Source: Eutypa lata
Taxonomy: Eukaryota; Ascomycota; Sordariomycetes; Xylariales; Diatrypaceae
Direction: 5' to 3'
Length of the DNA stretch: 64,000 bases
Assembly (NCBI GenBank): GCA_022661535.1
Contig: JAKULF010000004.1
Location: 5,146,001 to 5,210,000 of the forward strand
Part shown: positions 23,819 to 35,458 of the stretch, in pieces
Numbering within the stretch: the stretch's first letter is position 1
Layout: each line of letters opens with the position of its first letter
Notes under the pieces: model-generated
Told to the model about the DNA's origin: nothing
Databases searched by the model: none
The model's input: only the letters and a program-made list of their open reading frames with translations
Made by a program: the position numbers and the translations under genes

Positions 23819-24600
23819 TCACTTAGCATTCTTTACCATTTGTTCAGCTTTGAGCTGGAAAGTTCTTTCTACACCGGGCCGGGCCAGCAGCCAATTGTAC
23901 CAAGCATAGTAGTTGGGGTACGCTTGATCCCGCTCGTTAATGTTCCTGCCAGCCAAGATTTGCCTCATAAGATTTCCCCACGAGATGAAACATAAGTCCA
24001 CATAAGTCCTATTAGAATATCAATACATGGGGTTTATATACCTATTAATGTTAATACTCACACTATATTACCAATATGATACTATCTACCCTCTATGTGT
24101 AAGATTTATATGGATAAATCTTACAGGTTATGAGCCCGGAGAAGATTCGAGATAGGGGGGTGGATACCCCTATAAGTGGTCTGTGCCCATTAACCCCTAT
24201 CTTCACCCTACCACTTTTATACTAGTACTACACCACTATAGCTGTAGATGACACATGAACTGAATTTCCTAGAGTCCTTTAGCTAAGACCTTATCAAGCA
24301 CAAAGATTAGGTCACAAGTATGGTCTTCGTAGCGCTGAACAGCACTCGCAACCTTCTCGGGGTGGAATGGGCGGAACTAGGCTAGCTGACCATATTAGAG
24401 CCCTGGACCGGACATTTGCAAATGGAGAAACCGCTTCAAGTGACATTCCTTTAGTAACGTAGGAAGGCTCATCCGGTTCTCTTCATATATATCGATCAGG
24501 TACTTCATGATAGTCTCGGATTCCCACAACTTGATGTCCATATTGGGATCATCAAATTGGAGTTAAGTAGAGCGTACGATTCTTGCTTGACCTTGTGAAA
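23819..24600 (-). pseudogene. Decayed glutathione S-transferase (Ure2/GTT-like)
   Basis: Reading the minus strand from about 24600 to 23819, consecutive GST segments appear in order but in different frames. First is the N-domain strand around KVKQESYALLNSN, then a frame shift. DPNMDIKLWESETIMKYLID (the glutathione-binding loop with ES, and helix 3) comes next, then RFLHLQMSGPG with stops inside the following GQ...FxPFHPEKVASAVQRYE helix. After a gap at about 24000-24250 (probably an intron) a 60-codon open tail ends with PNYYAWYNWLLARPGVERTF, typical of the GST C-domain. Two in-frame stops lie near 24380-24405, where relatives have Tyr and Trp codons. The start and part of the thioredoxin-like domain are not recognisable. 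This is a relic in an AT-rich region. It is unrelated to the ECM4-type GST at 5270. Confidence 0.8.
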
Positions 24601-27600
24601 TTATAGCATAACCTTGCAGCATGCGTTAGACACTGTGGATATGCTTGTTATGTAAGGGACGTATTTGTTCGTATTATGTTCAAGAACGTATATACCATTC
24701 ATAATGCTCTTATTATTATTTTATATAAATTTCTGCGGGTGATATCCTGTCGCCTCCAGTTTGATAAGATACATATTCAGCTTCACACTTTCCTGCCTGG
24801 GGCGATATTCATAACGCAGGACGAGTGAAGATCTACTACGACACAGCGTCAACGAACATATTACGCATAGACAATAAATATGTTGAAATAAAATCTAAGC
24901 GAATCTGTACAGACGTTCTGCGCAAACTCTTCATAATGAATAAGCTTGTTTGGTATTATGTTAATAAGCTAGAAATAGGAGTCATGGTTAGAGTCCAGTA
25001 GACAGCCAACAGAGCCATGTTGGCAGATATGTGAAGTGAAGAAAGAACGGGGTCAACAGTTGGCTAAAATGAAACTGAATGTTGAACAAGACCCCTCGAA
25101 TGGACGGGGAATTAAGTTGTCGCCTGGTGTTTCATATATTACTCCGAGAGAATAAGAGTCCGTGCTATTGCTAACTTGGTTGCCTCTAGCGTAACATAGA
25201 CCTGGCTTATACGTAGGGTATTGTGTTTGTTGTGTTTGTTGTGTTTATTGTGTTTTTTGTGTTTGTCTGGGCTATATCTCAATAGGTAGTGCTTCTTGGC
25301 CGGACAGATCTGTCCAGCTCATTGTTAGCATAAGACTATACTAAGCTGGGCACTCAGAAATAAGCATCACCTTCTTTGATCATCGCTATCACGACACCTT
25401 CAGCTTCCTGGATATTGTATATTATTATCTGTAGATGCAAAACCCCCCCACAAAGGCGCCCTGGACGCGTCTCAAGTAGCTGCAAGAAGAAGTGTTAAGT
25501 CTTTTGTTCGTTGCAAAGCTCCTCTACAAGCCACTCAGTAATTGCATAATGACATTTTTGTAGTGGTAGATGAGGTCTTAATCCATAATAGTTCGACATA
25601 TACTTCGTAATAGAATAGCTTTGCATAAACTGCTTTCGTTGAGCCTTGTTCTATATCCCAGCCAAAAACCCCCACAGATAGATGATGTTCCCCTATCACA
25701 TGATTGTCGTTCGTATATAAAACTAATTTGCGTAACACAAGTATGATGGAGTGATCAAACCATGATTTGTGGCCGGGATAATTGACTGTACCGTAAGAAT
25801 TATTACGAAGTAAATGATCCTAATTTATCACGGCATTAAGTTGCAGGCACGGACCTGGGCCGAATCTCTCTCTATGTATCGGCTCTGCGAGCCACCAAAC
25901 AAGAATTCATCTTTTCCTTCTGTGTGAAGTACTAAATTACCTATCTAGTCCCTTTAGCTCATTAGCCTCGTGGCATAGTTTATACAAATCACCTAATAGA
26001 TACGTGTCATGTGTTTCTTATTCTTAGGAAGAGTACAGCTCATGGAAGAGAATGACATTTAAAAGATTTTAACTATAGTACAAGTCACTAGGAGGTAGAA
26101 GTCAGGAGTAGACATTCTAGTTCTTTCCGCATCTCCGGAAGTATAACCTCCTCCTCATCAACTTCAACTTAGTTTGCAACTAATTTAATAATACTTACTT
26201 TCGTAGTCATATTATCATACAACTGAAAACTTGGAAATGGTAAAATTCTAGGATTTCCATATGCATTGGTTTCCCTAACGTCCTATCGTCTATACGAGAT
26301 CGTGTTATAAGTACATAAGTATTAGACAGCCCCAAACAAGTCAGCCTGTTTATCCTTGGTGTTTTTGAACCAATTATTTTAAAGGATCATATTGATATAA
26401 CTCAGGAATGTAGAAACAGGTAACTAAAAATATATTTACTTGTCATGTCAAGCGACTTGAAACTTCGACATAACTAAATGATATAGCAATTTCTAAAGGC
26501 CATTAAAGTAAGTCATCTCAATATTGATTAATAACTTGCTTAATGTAGGCAGGTTGCTATGGAGACCAGAGACCATCACGTGATCGTACTTCATCTATTT
26601 TGTGACCCCAACATCACCCTATGACGTTGAAGCCCATGGCCATCTCATGCTGGTATATCCAGATATTGGTAACCATCATTTACCTAGATTTTAAAATAAC
26701 TAGATCTTTGATTCACATCTCTTGGAGCTTGATAGGTCTTCCCAAAGATTTCCAATCGTGCGAAAAGGGACGCAATAATGGGCGAGAGCGCAATGGTGAG
26801 AACATCTACACTCAGCGTAGACATGATGTGGTATCATCATAACAATTTACAAGCCCAACCATATTCAGCTGCTGCTCGATGTTCACCGGATGTTTAATCA
26901 GGCAATCTTTTTTTTTTTCACGGTTACGCGACCCATTCCGACTTCCTTAATATCCAATCCGTCAAAGGATGACTTAATTAACCCCTTTAATAATAAAAAG
27001 TACTCATCTCCCGACCATTGGAGAATTCTATTAAGAGCTTACCTATACCTTGAAGCGGGGGCTGATAAGAGTTACGTATGTCCCAAACCTCATTTGGTTC
27101 GCGATCACGGGATCGGCACACTGACAATGCTGAAGATATATGCAAGCCACGTTCTTGATTGGGCTAGTTGTCTAGAAGCAGCTTCACAACATACGGCCCC
27201 TTAGTTGGCTCGAGAGACACAAGTCGGGCGAATTTCTCCACCCAAAGTACTACACCATCCTGAGACTTGCAGGACGGAACCAGTGCGGCAGACCAATCGC
27301 CGTTCCGCAGTGGCATTGCTCTATAGGATGTCTCCTCATTTATTTATAACTAACACAACAGCAAACAGGCAATCGGAGACCTTATATGTCTGTCATGTGA
27401 GCGGGGTATCAACATTGCCCGCTGGTTTAGAGTTAAGTCACTATCTTTAGATGAGGCTGAGCCAGGACCTCCCTAAGTTCAACATTACAGGTCTGTTCGA
27501 CCATGCACCTAATTGTATTAGCAGCTAACCAGCTATCCAGCCAGAAAACGAGCTTTCGGGAGACGGCCGATGCTGACGCGAATGAGAGCTATTAGCTTGT

Positions 27601-28511
27601 CGTCGAAAATAGATTCACTGCTTCGCCACGGAGCCCCCAATAGGGGGCCACAAAAGGCTGGGAGTTAAGACTGGTGGCATTTATGGATATATATCTCAGT
27701 AATCTCGACTTCCTTGACTTTTATTCTCTCAATCGTTCTACTAGGTGGTCTTTTTTGGCTCCGTTAAACTTAACATATCACTCTTCCACTTCGATACTGA
27801 CCGGTTGGCCGCGCACTATATCTATTTGCCTATCTATTGCCTCGTTGGATGTATTCAAGTCCCCTCCAAAAGCGCTAATTGAAAGAGAAAGAAACAAGTG
27901 GTTACGTGTCAATAAAACAAACGAGCAGACCCTTAGCGGCACGACACCGAATCGACGCGCATACGATACATAGGGACATTCCCTTCGAGTCCGTACCCTT
28001 CGGCTACAAGCATGAACCGTTGAAGGGAAAAATCAGCCTAGGTTCTTGAAGGCGCTCCAGCTAGTCGCTTATTGATCAAGGTTGCCTTACCTTCAAGGTT
28101 CGGGAGTTAAGATGTAGGGAGAAAGGGCCGTTGCGAGGTACCCCTCCCCGCCAGACGAACAATCAAGCGAAGGGGTTGAACGTATTATGCGTACAATCCG
28201 CTTTGAGGCCATTTTTGCTCTCAAATCGCGTTGATTTGCCAGACCCCGGATCCAAGGGAACATGACAATGCGCATTCTTGTGCCGGTATACCACCGACCA
28301 TGCTGAGTGTGAACTCCCCGCATGGCCCTTGAGGGGTTGATGCCCTGCAGGGACTCCAGCAAGTGTGTAACAAAACAACAGGAATAATCGTCATGTCGTT
28401 TAGTTCATCTCGAAGCTCCATTACCCCACGAATACGTCGCTCTCGCTCTTATCTCCCATTGTCAAACTCACAGTCTCGCTTTACCTACAGACGCCGTTAG
28501 CAAAAACAGAC
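24601..28511. other. Gene-poor, partly AT-rich region
   Basis: About 3.9 kb without a gene I can support. It has many short frames and an AT-rich character from about 24600 to 26900, compatible with RIP-degraded DNA. The frame at 26890-27204 and those at 27205-27973 have no motif. A 9-bp tandem repeat lies at 25221-25265. The distal ~500 bp form the upstream region of the C2H2 gene. Confidence 0.55.
25221..25265. repeat. Short tandem repeat, unit TTGTGTTTG
   Basis: About five imperfect copies of a T/G-only 9-bp unit, directly visible. Confidence 0.85.
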
Positions 28512-30264
28512 ATGGCCAACAATTCTGGATTTTCGCACCCGGATTACCCTCATGGAGGGCCTTATAATCCTTTCACCTTTTCCAATAGTTCATTACTACC
28601 AGAACAGGAGACGTTGATAGCAGACCAATCTCTTGGTATATATGGCAAACAGCTGCACCCGGCACCAGTCAGCCCCGATCATCGACGCCTTCACAGCGAT
28701 ATGGATCAGATATGCGTGTAAGTGTTGGAGCAATCATTTTTTGTTATCTTTTAACATTTGAGTTAGGTTCCGAAAGGAAGTCATGAATGATTGCGCTCGT
28801 AGCCGCCTCTGGAACAGAATGGCTGAAGTTTACGTCATCGACCCAATCACCGATGACTTTCAACAGATTCGCTGCCCACTATCCAGATGCCCGAAAACCT
28901 TTTTGTGCCCTAAACAAATGTTACGGCACTTGAAGGTTTGCAAGTACTTCTCTGAAGGCAGTTTCAAGTGTCCTATCTGCAAAGAAACGGAGGACTACCC
29001 GACAGCTTCCTGTAGGAGAGGTCGCTGGGATAGGGTTACACTCAAGCAGAGATTCGGGAATAGTGTGGAGAGTTTATGTAATTCTCTTCGCCGGTCCAGC
29101 CGGGATTCGGTATCTCCTCATTGTGAAGGCTGTAAATGCTCTCATCCTTCAGGGATGCGATCTTCCCCGGCCAGCAGCGATGAGACGTTACCCGCCATGG
29201 AGAAATCAGCAAGTGCTGATTCTGCAATGTCAACTCATGACTGTTATGGTTTCATGGAGCTAAAGCCAGTTGTTGAGATGGAGGGCACAATTCCACGTAC
29301 TGAACTAGAAGACCCTACGCTTGCTCTTGTACTTGGGCATACCGGGTCTAGCGCCTATAGACCCTCTAACTTTATTTCCGAACTTCCCACGGAATGTCCT
29401 CCAGTGAAGCTCTCTTCGCCGTTGACGTCTCAATCCGAGGACTCCCCTACCACTGTATCCCCAGCATCCTCGGGACATGGTACAAGTCAAAATCATACAG
29501 GTCTGGGCACCGATGCTAGCAACAATGGAAATCAACCAACAGAATTCCAGGCACGCTTCAACAACCCAGATAATGTCTCAGATCTTTACTCTTTTCAGTT
29601 CAAGGATATTGATCAATCTTCAACAATCAATTCAGTGTTTAAACATACCAGTGTTCATGAGGAACTATCCTCGCCTCCTGTTGATCCATGTTATCACCTA
29701 GACTGGTTATCATCCAGATCGGTCTCTGGACCTCAAAATCGTGACGCCGTATATTTCGCTCCCGAAGCTCTCGACTTGTTTCATCCGATTATAACCACAG
29801 CTTTGGATACGCCCCAGCAGCACATCAATATCGATACGGCTCCCTTGGGCGGCTCTCCATCCAGTATAGGCGGCCTTGCCCCCATATACGACACATCGCC
29901 CTCTTCGAAGTCCAACACGTCATTCGCGGATTCAGATCTATTATCTCCAGATCAAGCGGATGATGAAACGGCAGTCCTGAAGTGCGATCAGTGTGGGTTT
30001 GTGCCTACTGGGAGCAAAAGGAAGAACTTCAAGGCCTATTTGCGTAAACATCGAAGGATCCATGATGAGCGCAGGGTAACATGCCCGCAGTGCAACAAGA
30101 AGTTCACAAGGCAAGACAATCTGACAGCACATAAACAAAGAGTACATCAACGTAAGCGATGCCACGAGAGTGAGACGGACTTTGGAGAACAGATTCCGCA
30201 AAGGAAGAAATCTCGCTCGAGCAGGAGAGGCGGTTCAGAGAGCCCAAGTGGATATATGTTCTAA
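28512..30264 (+). CDS. C2H2 zinc-finger transcription factor
   Basis: Exons 28512-28717 and 28767-30264 (49-nt intron, phase 2) give 567 aa. An atypical N-terminal finger region (CPLSRCPKTFLCPKQMLRHL, then C-x4-yf and CPICKE) follows the joint. A long Ser/Pro/Thr-rich acidic middle lies at about residues 120-460. Two fingers near the C-terminus follow: CDQCGF...HRRIH, and CPQCNKKFTRQDNLTAHKQR ending in VH. A basic tail (RKKSRSSRRGG) may be a nuclear localisation signal. The two C-terminal fingers should bind DNA. The layout, a degenerate N-terminal finger with a C-terminal pair, is common among fungal C2H2 regulators of unknown target. Neighbours on both sides are gene-poor, so context gives no clue to its role. 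Start is the ATG in a good context (acagacATGgcc). Confidence 0.88.
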
Positions 30265-32607
30265 AAGGATGAATGCGGTTCTTCTTGTCCTCCGATGTTT
30301 ATGACTTTAAATGATTCATGATTTCTCACTATTTATTTTCCTCTGGTTTATTGTTGCTCTCAACGCCCATATCTTACTACGTGAATATATGAGGTTCAAG
30401 CTTAACACTTTGGCGCTCTAACGACCGCTCCCTGCACTCGTTGAAATAATCTGTGAGCACGAACATGATATCCTTAATCATAAAACATCCAGTAACCAAA
30501 AAAAACGTTATGCTACCCAATGTGAATAACCTTGTTGTTGTAATGGGAAATATCAATCCATAGATTCTCGTGACGCATCACGCCAGCCTCCAACTCGCAT
30601 TAGAGGCATTTGGACATAGGCAATTGATAGTTTACGAACATAATTAGACGTATGACCCGGAGATGATCAAGCCATGGCCTTCATAGGGCTCAATGATCTA
30701 CTCGAACATAACAATGGATATGTGGGAGAGATGGCCGATCTATTAGAGTTACTTGTGCCCAGCCATGGTCACCGCATTACGAACCCATACTATCATCTAA
30801 TTAAGCAAGAACAAGCCCGTACCAAAGATCTTAGACAACTTGATTACCTCATCACCCCAAGCTTCTATCGCCAGATATACGATGCCACTATATAATTGCT
30901 GTTTCTCTGCGAACCCACCAAATGAACCATGGCTTACTTCCCACCTCATATTTGAGGTATGCTTCCAGGTCAAGGGTCAATACTCTGAGAGCAGAGCCGC
31001 ATGTCCTTACCTAGGTGCCTTAACCATGAGCATTAAGCATCTAGGATCCTTGCTGTCGGCCCTTAAGTAACGCGCGGCCCTGTCACCAGGCATGAAACTC
31101 CCTAAAAACGAGCCTGGAAGGGACAAGGTACGTGGAGAATGGCTACATTGGCATTAATAAACGGCATTGCAGAAGACACTTTACTTAGGAGAGTTGACCG
31201 ATCTTCACTCCATTGCTAACCGGAAGGGAATGCAAGTGATTAGGGAGAAACTCGTATCAAGTCGGCTCCTAACTTAGCATAACTTAGGAAAAGGGTGAGT
31301 GGGGGTATGGGGGTGTATAAAGAATGAGCCTCAAGATGCGACACCGTTCCCTTACCGAATATGACGGCCCGTCATCCCGGCCGATAATTTCAGGAAGCCA
31401 TTTGCGGAGGACCACGCATCACAACATAATGATATAGGATATCCAGACTTAGATCAATAATTCCGACATGTAGATCAGAGTTGGTAGGGCTTCAACAGCT
31501 CCTTTTGAATGTACTTTCTCGTATTCACCGCCCCTCGCCTTGAGGAGATCGCTCATTCTAGAGGTGACGTCAATAGTTGCAAATGCAGCCACCCGCTAAA
31601 TAGACTGCCTTTCTCCTTTAAAGTATTTGCAATTGGATTCGATGAGCTGTATGGGCGCCCCAGCTACTACTCTACATGTAGTCTATATTGTCACCCGCCA
31701 ATGGGCGTGCCCTACTTAGACAGACGCCACTGCAGCTCTATATCCGCACTCCACCTTCTCCTGTGCCTTTGTTAATCTAACCGATCCCTGGAATAGGTAG
31801 GGCATGGTACAATTGACCCAATATATGATTTACTGGAATGCATTGTAAATTATCCGCGTGACACTGGTAAGAACTACTAACAGTCGTGTTGGACGCTTAC
31901 CTGAAACCTTTTTTCGAAGGATGCATACTAGTTAGATATCCCAACTAGGTATATATACCTATGTACGGTATCATATCATAGGAAATAGAGAGAAAATGTA
32001 CTTATATCAAGCCGGGTGAGAATGATTGGGCCGAATTCTCTATATGGGTTCATCGGCCGTGCATAAGGCAGATCGTGGGGTGAGTGAGGCCCGTCTGATA
32101 GGGTTAGAATGCTAGAATCCAGATGATGCGCCTGTGGTAAAACGGAGTTAATAGGCCCTTCGAGCTGTAGGATAGGGCACTTGGACACCCTGAAAGGGAG
32201 GCAAAGATGCGATAGTCTCAACAATATCTATATGAACGACCAGGGGAATCGACAGGGCCCTTGTTAAAGGATATGATGGCAATACATCTAGTAACAACCG
32301 GGAAAGGGTCAGACTTCGAACATGGGATGTTCTGTTTTCAAGTATAAGAGATACCTTTCTGGCCACCTTGCTATCGAGTTCACAGCAGTTCTGCCATTTC
32401 CTAGACTAAAAACCTCCCTCTAGCATAGGATACCACCATATAAGCTTAGGCGCTTGTTATTTATTTATTTTGGTACACTATTAGAATACAGTTGCTACAC
32501 CATTTTATACACCCAGAGAAACTTATCTCTGACAAGATATATACTGCTGGGCTCTTCGTCACCTCCTAGACCCGCATACATTTGAATTCACCGAGCATTA
32601 AGGCACA
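30265..32607. other. Intergenic region, nothing recognised
   Basis: About 2.3 kb. The open frames at 30674-30895, 31509-31775 and on the minus strand at 31976-32366 have no recognisable sequence and no plausible spliced extension. The last part is the 5' flank of the small gene at 32608. Confidence 0.6.
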
Positions 32608-32884
32608 ATGCCCAGTAAGCACAGGCAAGTCATCCCTTATTTACTTAGACCTAGACAGGAGAAATATGGATGCACCAAACTAACGGGTCATTAGCAACAG
32701 CAAGTCGTCGTCGGGAAAGGCCGGTTCGAATGACTACGCGATCAACCAGTACATGGGCGATAAGACGACGTACGCGGTAATGAGTGGGCACAGAGATAGT
32801 CGCAATGGGGGCAAGATGGTAGAGAAGTTCAACCAAGACTGGAAGAAGGCCAGCGGTTCTTCTTCTGGTCAGAAGAAGAAATAG
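32608..32884 (+). CDS. Small conserved-looking protein, 68 aa, with a likely GC-AG intron
   Basis: Exon 1 is only 17 nt (ATG 32608, MPSKH plus two bases). Exon 2 runs from 32695 to TAG 32884 and encodes a basic peptide: KSSSGKAGSNDYAINQYMGD, then the motif TYAVMSGHRDSRNGGKMVEK and a tail FNQDWKKAS...KKK. The only donor that gives the right phase is AG|GCAAGT at 32625, a GC donor with an otherwise perfect consensus. CTAAC precedes two alternative acceptors (TTAG at 32694 or ACAG at 32700) that differ by two codons. Gly/Ser/Lys composition with an ordered centre suggests a small nucleic-acid- or ribosome-associated protein, but I recognise no named family. Too short and too split for routine frame scans. 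Confidence 0.6.
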
Positions 32885-33416
32885 TTGATGGCAATCAACT
32901 AACCACGCCTCCCTACTACTTCAGCCTACTATATCTTTGGTGGCTTGAGGGGGATACGAGATGGTGATTTTCTTGTTACTTTTTTGTTCTCTTTCTATAC
33001 TTATCTCCTTTTGTGGGGTGGTTTAATGGGCCAATGGTATTTATAAGAAGGATGTGCTAATTAGCTTATGATGCTAATTATAATGTCGAACGACACTCGG
33101 CGGAAACAGGGGCATGATATGGTGGGAAACGGATTTCTATTTATTATCTGTGGTAGTTTCCCTTTTCTCCTATAATATAAGATGTGATTATCAACTTTTT
33201 TCGCACTCGATACCAATCCATTACATGTCCAATCTAAAAGCATAAAAGCAAGAACTCCAGAGCCCCCTCAGCCTCCCAAGACCACCTAGCATTACCACAT
33301 TAATTGCCGTCCACTCATTAATACCACGCCATTTTGTGGTGCTCAAGAAACATCCGCCCATTCACCTTATTACCCAAAAGAAAGCAAAAATAAAAAAAAA
33401 GGAAACAAAAAATTAC
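32885..33416. other. Convergent intergenic region
   Basis: About 530 bp between the small gene (plus) and the stop of the minus-strand gene. AT-rich with A-runs near 33390. It presumably holds both 3' ends; nothing else seen. Confidence 0.55.
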
Positions 33417-34691
33417 TCAACCCTTCCTCCTCAGACTCTTCCCCCTCTCCAGCAGTCCAAGGTCCCACCACCCCTCAATGAGACCAAACAATGTCCTCCG
33501 CATCGTCTTTCTACTACCATTCGCATCGCCACCGCTCATACCCCCCTTCTCTAGGTCCCTACCTTGGGCCCCAGCAGGAGTAAGCGGTACATCGTCTTCG
33601 AACCCATCATCATCACCGTAATCATTGTATCTTTCCTTCGAAGGATCCACAATAGTGACCTTCCGACTGCGCACGCGTCCCAAGATACCGCGAGCGACGA
33701 TGGGGATCCCGAGGGCGTCGAAGGCCCGCATCCCGCCGCCGCCGGCGCTACGGGGAGATTTTAGTGTGTTATTTCTACGCGGAACCGCGACGCCGCCGGC
33801 GCTTCCTGGCGTCACGGGCGTGAAGCCTTCGTCGTCGCTGTCAGGCGTGGGTGGGATTGGGGGGATGACGATCCTGGTTTTCGTGTTTGTGGTGTCGGAG
33901 GAGGTAGTAGTAGTCACGACGGGCGGAGGAGGCGACGGAACCCTCCGGTGCATGATCGGTATGAAAGCCTCGGTGGGCGAAGAAGAGCTTTCTCTCGATG
34001 GCATAGACGTAGGGGGAGGAGGAACGATGGTAGTAGTCGCCGCATGAGACGGGACCGAGCGGAGTGTCGGGTCCGGCGTCGAGAACGGCATCTGTATTGT
34101 CGGGTTTCCAGGGTTGGTGTCACTACTACCACCAAACGCAGTACCAGAAGATGGAGCGATATGATGCTGCGGCTGCGGCTGTTGGTAGAAGGACGGCTGG
34201 AGATTGTCGGTGAGCGAGCGGCCGACGACCAGCGTCATGGGCCCGGACGTCGCGCTCGCGTGCACAACGACCGAGGGGATTGGGGGCGCGGGCGCGGGGA
34301 CCGGCCGTCGCGAGATGAGGGATTCTTGTTGCAGTTGTTGTTGTTCATGTGAGGAAAGAATTGGCATTATCGGCGCCGTTGTGGGGTAGGCGTCGGAGTC
34401 GAAGTCGGAGTCGGGGTGGAGATTGAGGTTGAGGTCGGGATCGGGCGCCGTTGTGGGGGGAGGGAGCAGGGATAATCGGGTTTGGGGGCCGAGACGGGTG
34501 GGACCTGTCGGTGTTGCTGCTGCAACCGCTGTCCGGGTACCGCCACCGCCGAGGTTGGTGGGGGCCGAGATATCTCGGACACCGCCACCATCATCGTCGT
34601 AGGCACCCGTAGCGTTATTATTGTCTTCATCGGCAGCAGCAGCCCCTAATTTCCCCGCCCTTCCACCACGAGCAGCAGCGCCCGCGCGCCC
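33417..34691 (-). CDS. Long disordered Pro/Ser/Thr-rich open frame, probably the C-terminal extension of the MARVEL-like protein
   Basis: This frame is open for 424 codons after the TAG at 34694-34692 and is in the same phase as the MARVEL-like protein upstream. It could start independently at ATG 34367 (316 aa, MPILSSHEQQQLQQE), but the 108 codons before that ATG are also open and look like natural low-complexity protein (ADEDNNNATGAYDDDGGG, DPDLNLNLHPDSDFDSDAYP). A 51-nt segment, 34696-34646, has GT...AG ends (GTTAGG, ATTAG), is a multiple of three and contains the TAG. Removing it would fuse the two parts into one ~640-aa protein. The GC-rich sequence also lowers the chance of stops, so openness alone is weak evidence. 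The tail ends with an ordered-looking FGLIEGWWDLGLLERGKSLR, which argues for real coding sequence. Confidence 0.6.
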   Translation of the reverse strand, partial: GRAGAAARGGRAGKLGAAAADEDNNNATGAYDDDGGGVRDISAPTNLGGGGTRTAVAAATPTGPTRLGPQTRLSLLPPPTTAPDPDLNLNLHPDSDFDSDAYPTTAPIMPILSSHEQQQLQQESLISRRPVPAPAPPIPSVVVHASATSGPMTLVVGRSLTDNLQPSFYQQPQPQHHIAPSSGTAFGGSSDTNPGNPTIQMPFSTPDPTLRSVPSHAATTTIVPPPPTSMPSRESSSSPTEAFIPIMHRRVPSPPPPVVTTTTSSDTTNTKTRIVIPPIPPTPDSDDEGFTPVTPGSAGGVAVPRRNNTLKSPRSAGGGGMRAFDALGIPIVARGILGRVRSRKVTIVDPSKERYNDYGDDDGFEDDVPLTPAGAQGRDLEKGGMSGGDANGSRKTMRRTLFGLIEGWWDLGLLERGKSLRRKG

Positions 34692-35458
34692 CTAACCCTC
34701 GATGTCCTTGTTGGCGGCGGAGCTGGGACCCTTGACCCGGCGCCAGAGCCCAGCGCAGACGATGGACGAGAAGGCGAAGAGCACGCACAGGGCAATGCCG
34801 AGGCCCCAGACCGTCTTGATCTCGTAGCAGTGGGGCTGGTCCTTGGCCACGAAGGAGAGGTAGTCGACCGTGGGTTTCTTGTTGGCGGCAACGGCGCGGG
34901 CGAGGCGGTAGCCGTAGCTGGTGTAGCTATTGACGCTACTGCTGCCGACGCCGCTGTTGTTGTTGTTGTTGTCGGTGCTGGTGCTGGTGCTGCTCGGTGG
35001 TACCGAGACGGTGAAAGTCACTGCCTCGGAGGACGACTTGCTGGCTGGCTCTGGTAGCGCCGGGCACTCGAGCATGTTCAGCGACTTGCCTGATGTCGCT
35101 GCTACAACGATGAACGCAATCATCATTGCGAAGTCAGAGCCTACGGCGATGAGAAGCGGGAGCAGGCTGTCGTAATATAGGATGTAGGAAACCATGACGT
35201 AGAGGACCGCAAGGCTCGCCTATATCACTGAAGTTAGCACTTGTCTCATCCTATTTATTCTGTTTTTAACCTGTTGCATAGACATACCACGGTGACGGTA
35301 CCAACCATGACGTCCGGGACGCCGAGCTGCGCGCTGGTGATCTCGTCGATGAAGTTGGCCACGAGGCCGATGACGGTGACGAGCGAGACGAACTGCATGA
35401 GCCGCAGGGCCGTGAAGGTGACGCCGAGGGCGCCGAGCTGCGGGGATTGGAAGCGCAT
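34692..35458 (-). CDS. MARVEL-like four-helix membrane protein
   Basis: Exons on the minus strand 35458-35288 and 35219-34692 (68-nt intron, phase 0) give 232 aa to the first stop. The start is the ATG at 35458 (MRFQSPQLGALG); the frame is open further upstream but without ATG. Four hydrophobic segments are visible: LMQFVSLVTVIGLVANFI, then one spanning the splice joint (VGTVTV|ASLAVLYVMVSYIL), LLPLLIAVGSDFAMMIAFIV, and VWGLGIALCVLFAFSSIVC before a basic stop-transfer RRVKG. A Ser/Thr/Asn-rich loop lies between helices 3 and 4. The layout fits the MARVEL-domain fungal membrane proteins (eisosome or membrane-domain organisers, or uncharacterised relatives). Whether the reading frame really ends at 34692 is doubtful; see the next frame downstream. 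Confidence 0.82.

Noticed and set aside
26890..27204. 104-codon plus-strand frame in the gene-poor region
   Set aside because: No recognisable domain, and it begins in a T-run encoding poly-Phe; surroundings look non-coding.
30674..30895. 73-codon plus-strand frame
   Set aside because: Protein-like appearance only; no motif, spliced partner or context supports it.
33625..34352. Overlapping plus-strand frames opposite the Pro/Ser-rich minus-strand frame
   Set aside because: Low-complexity shadows of repetitive GC-rich coding DNA with no independent protein features.
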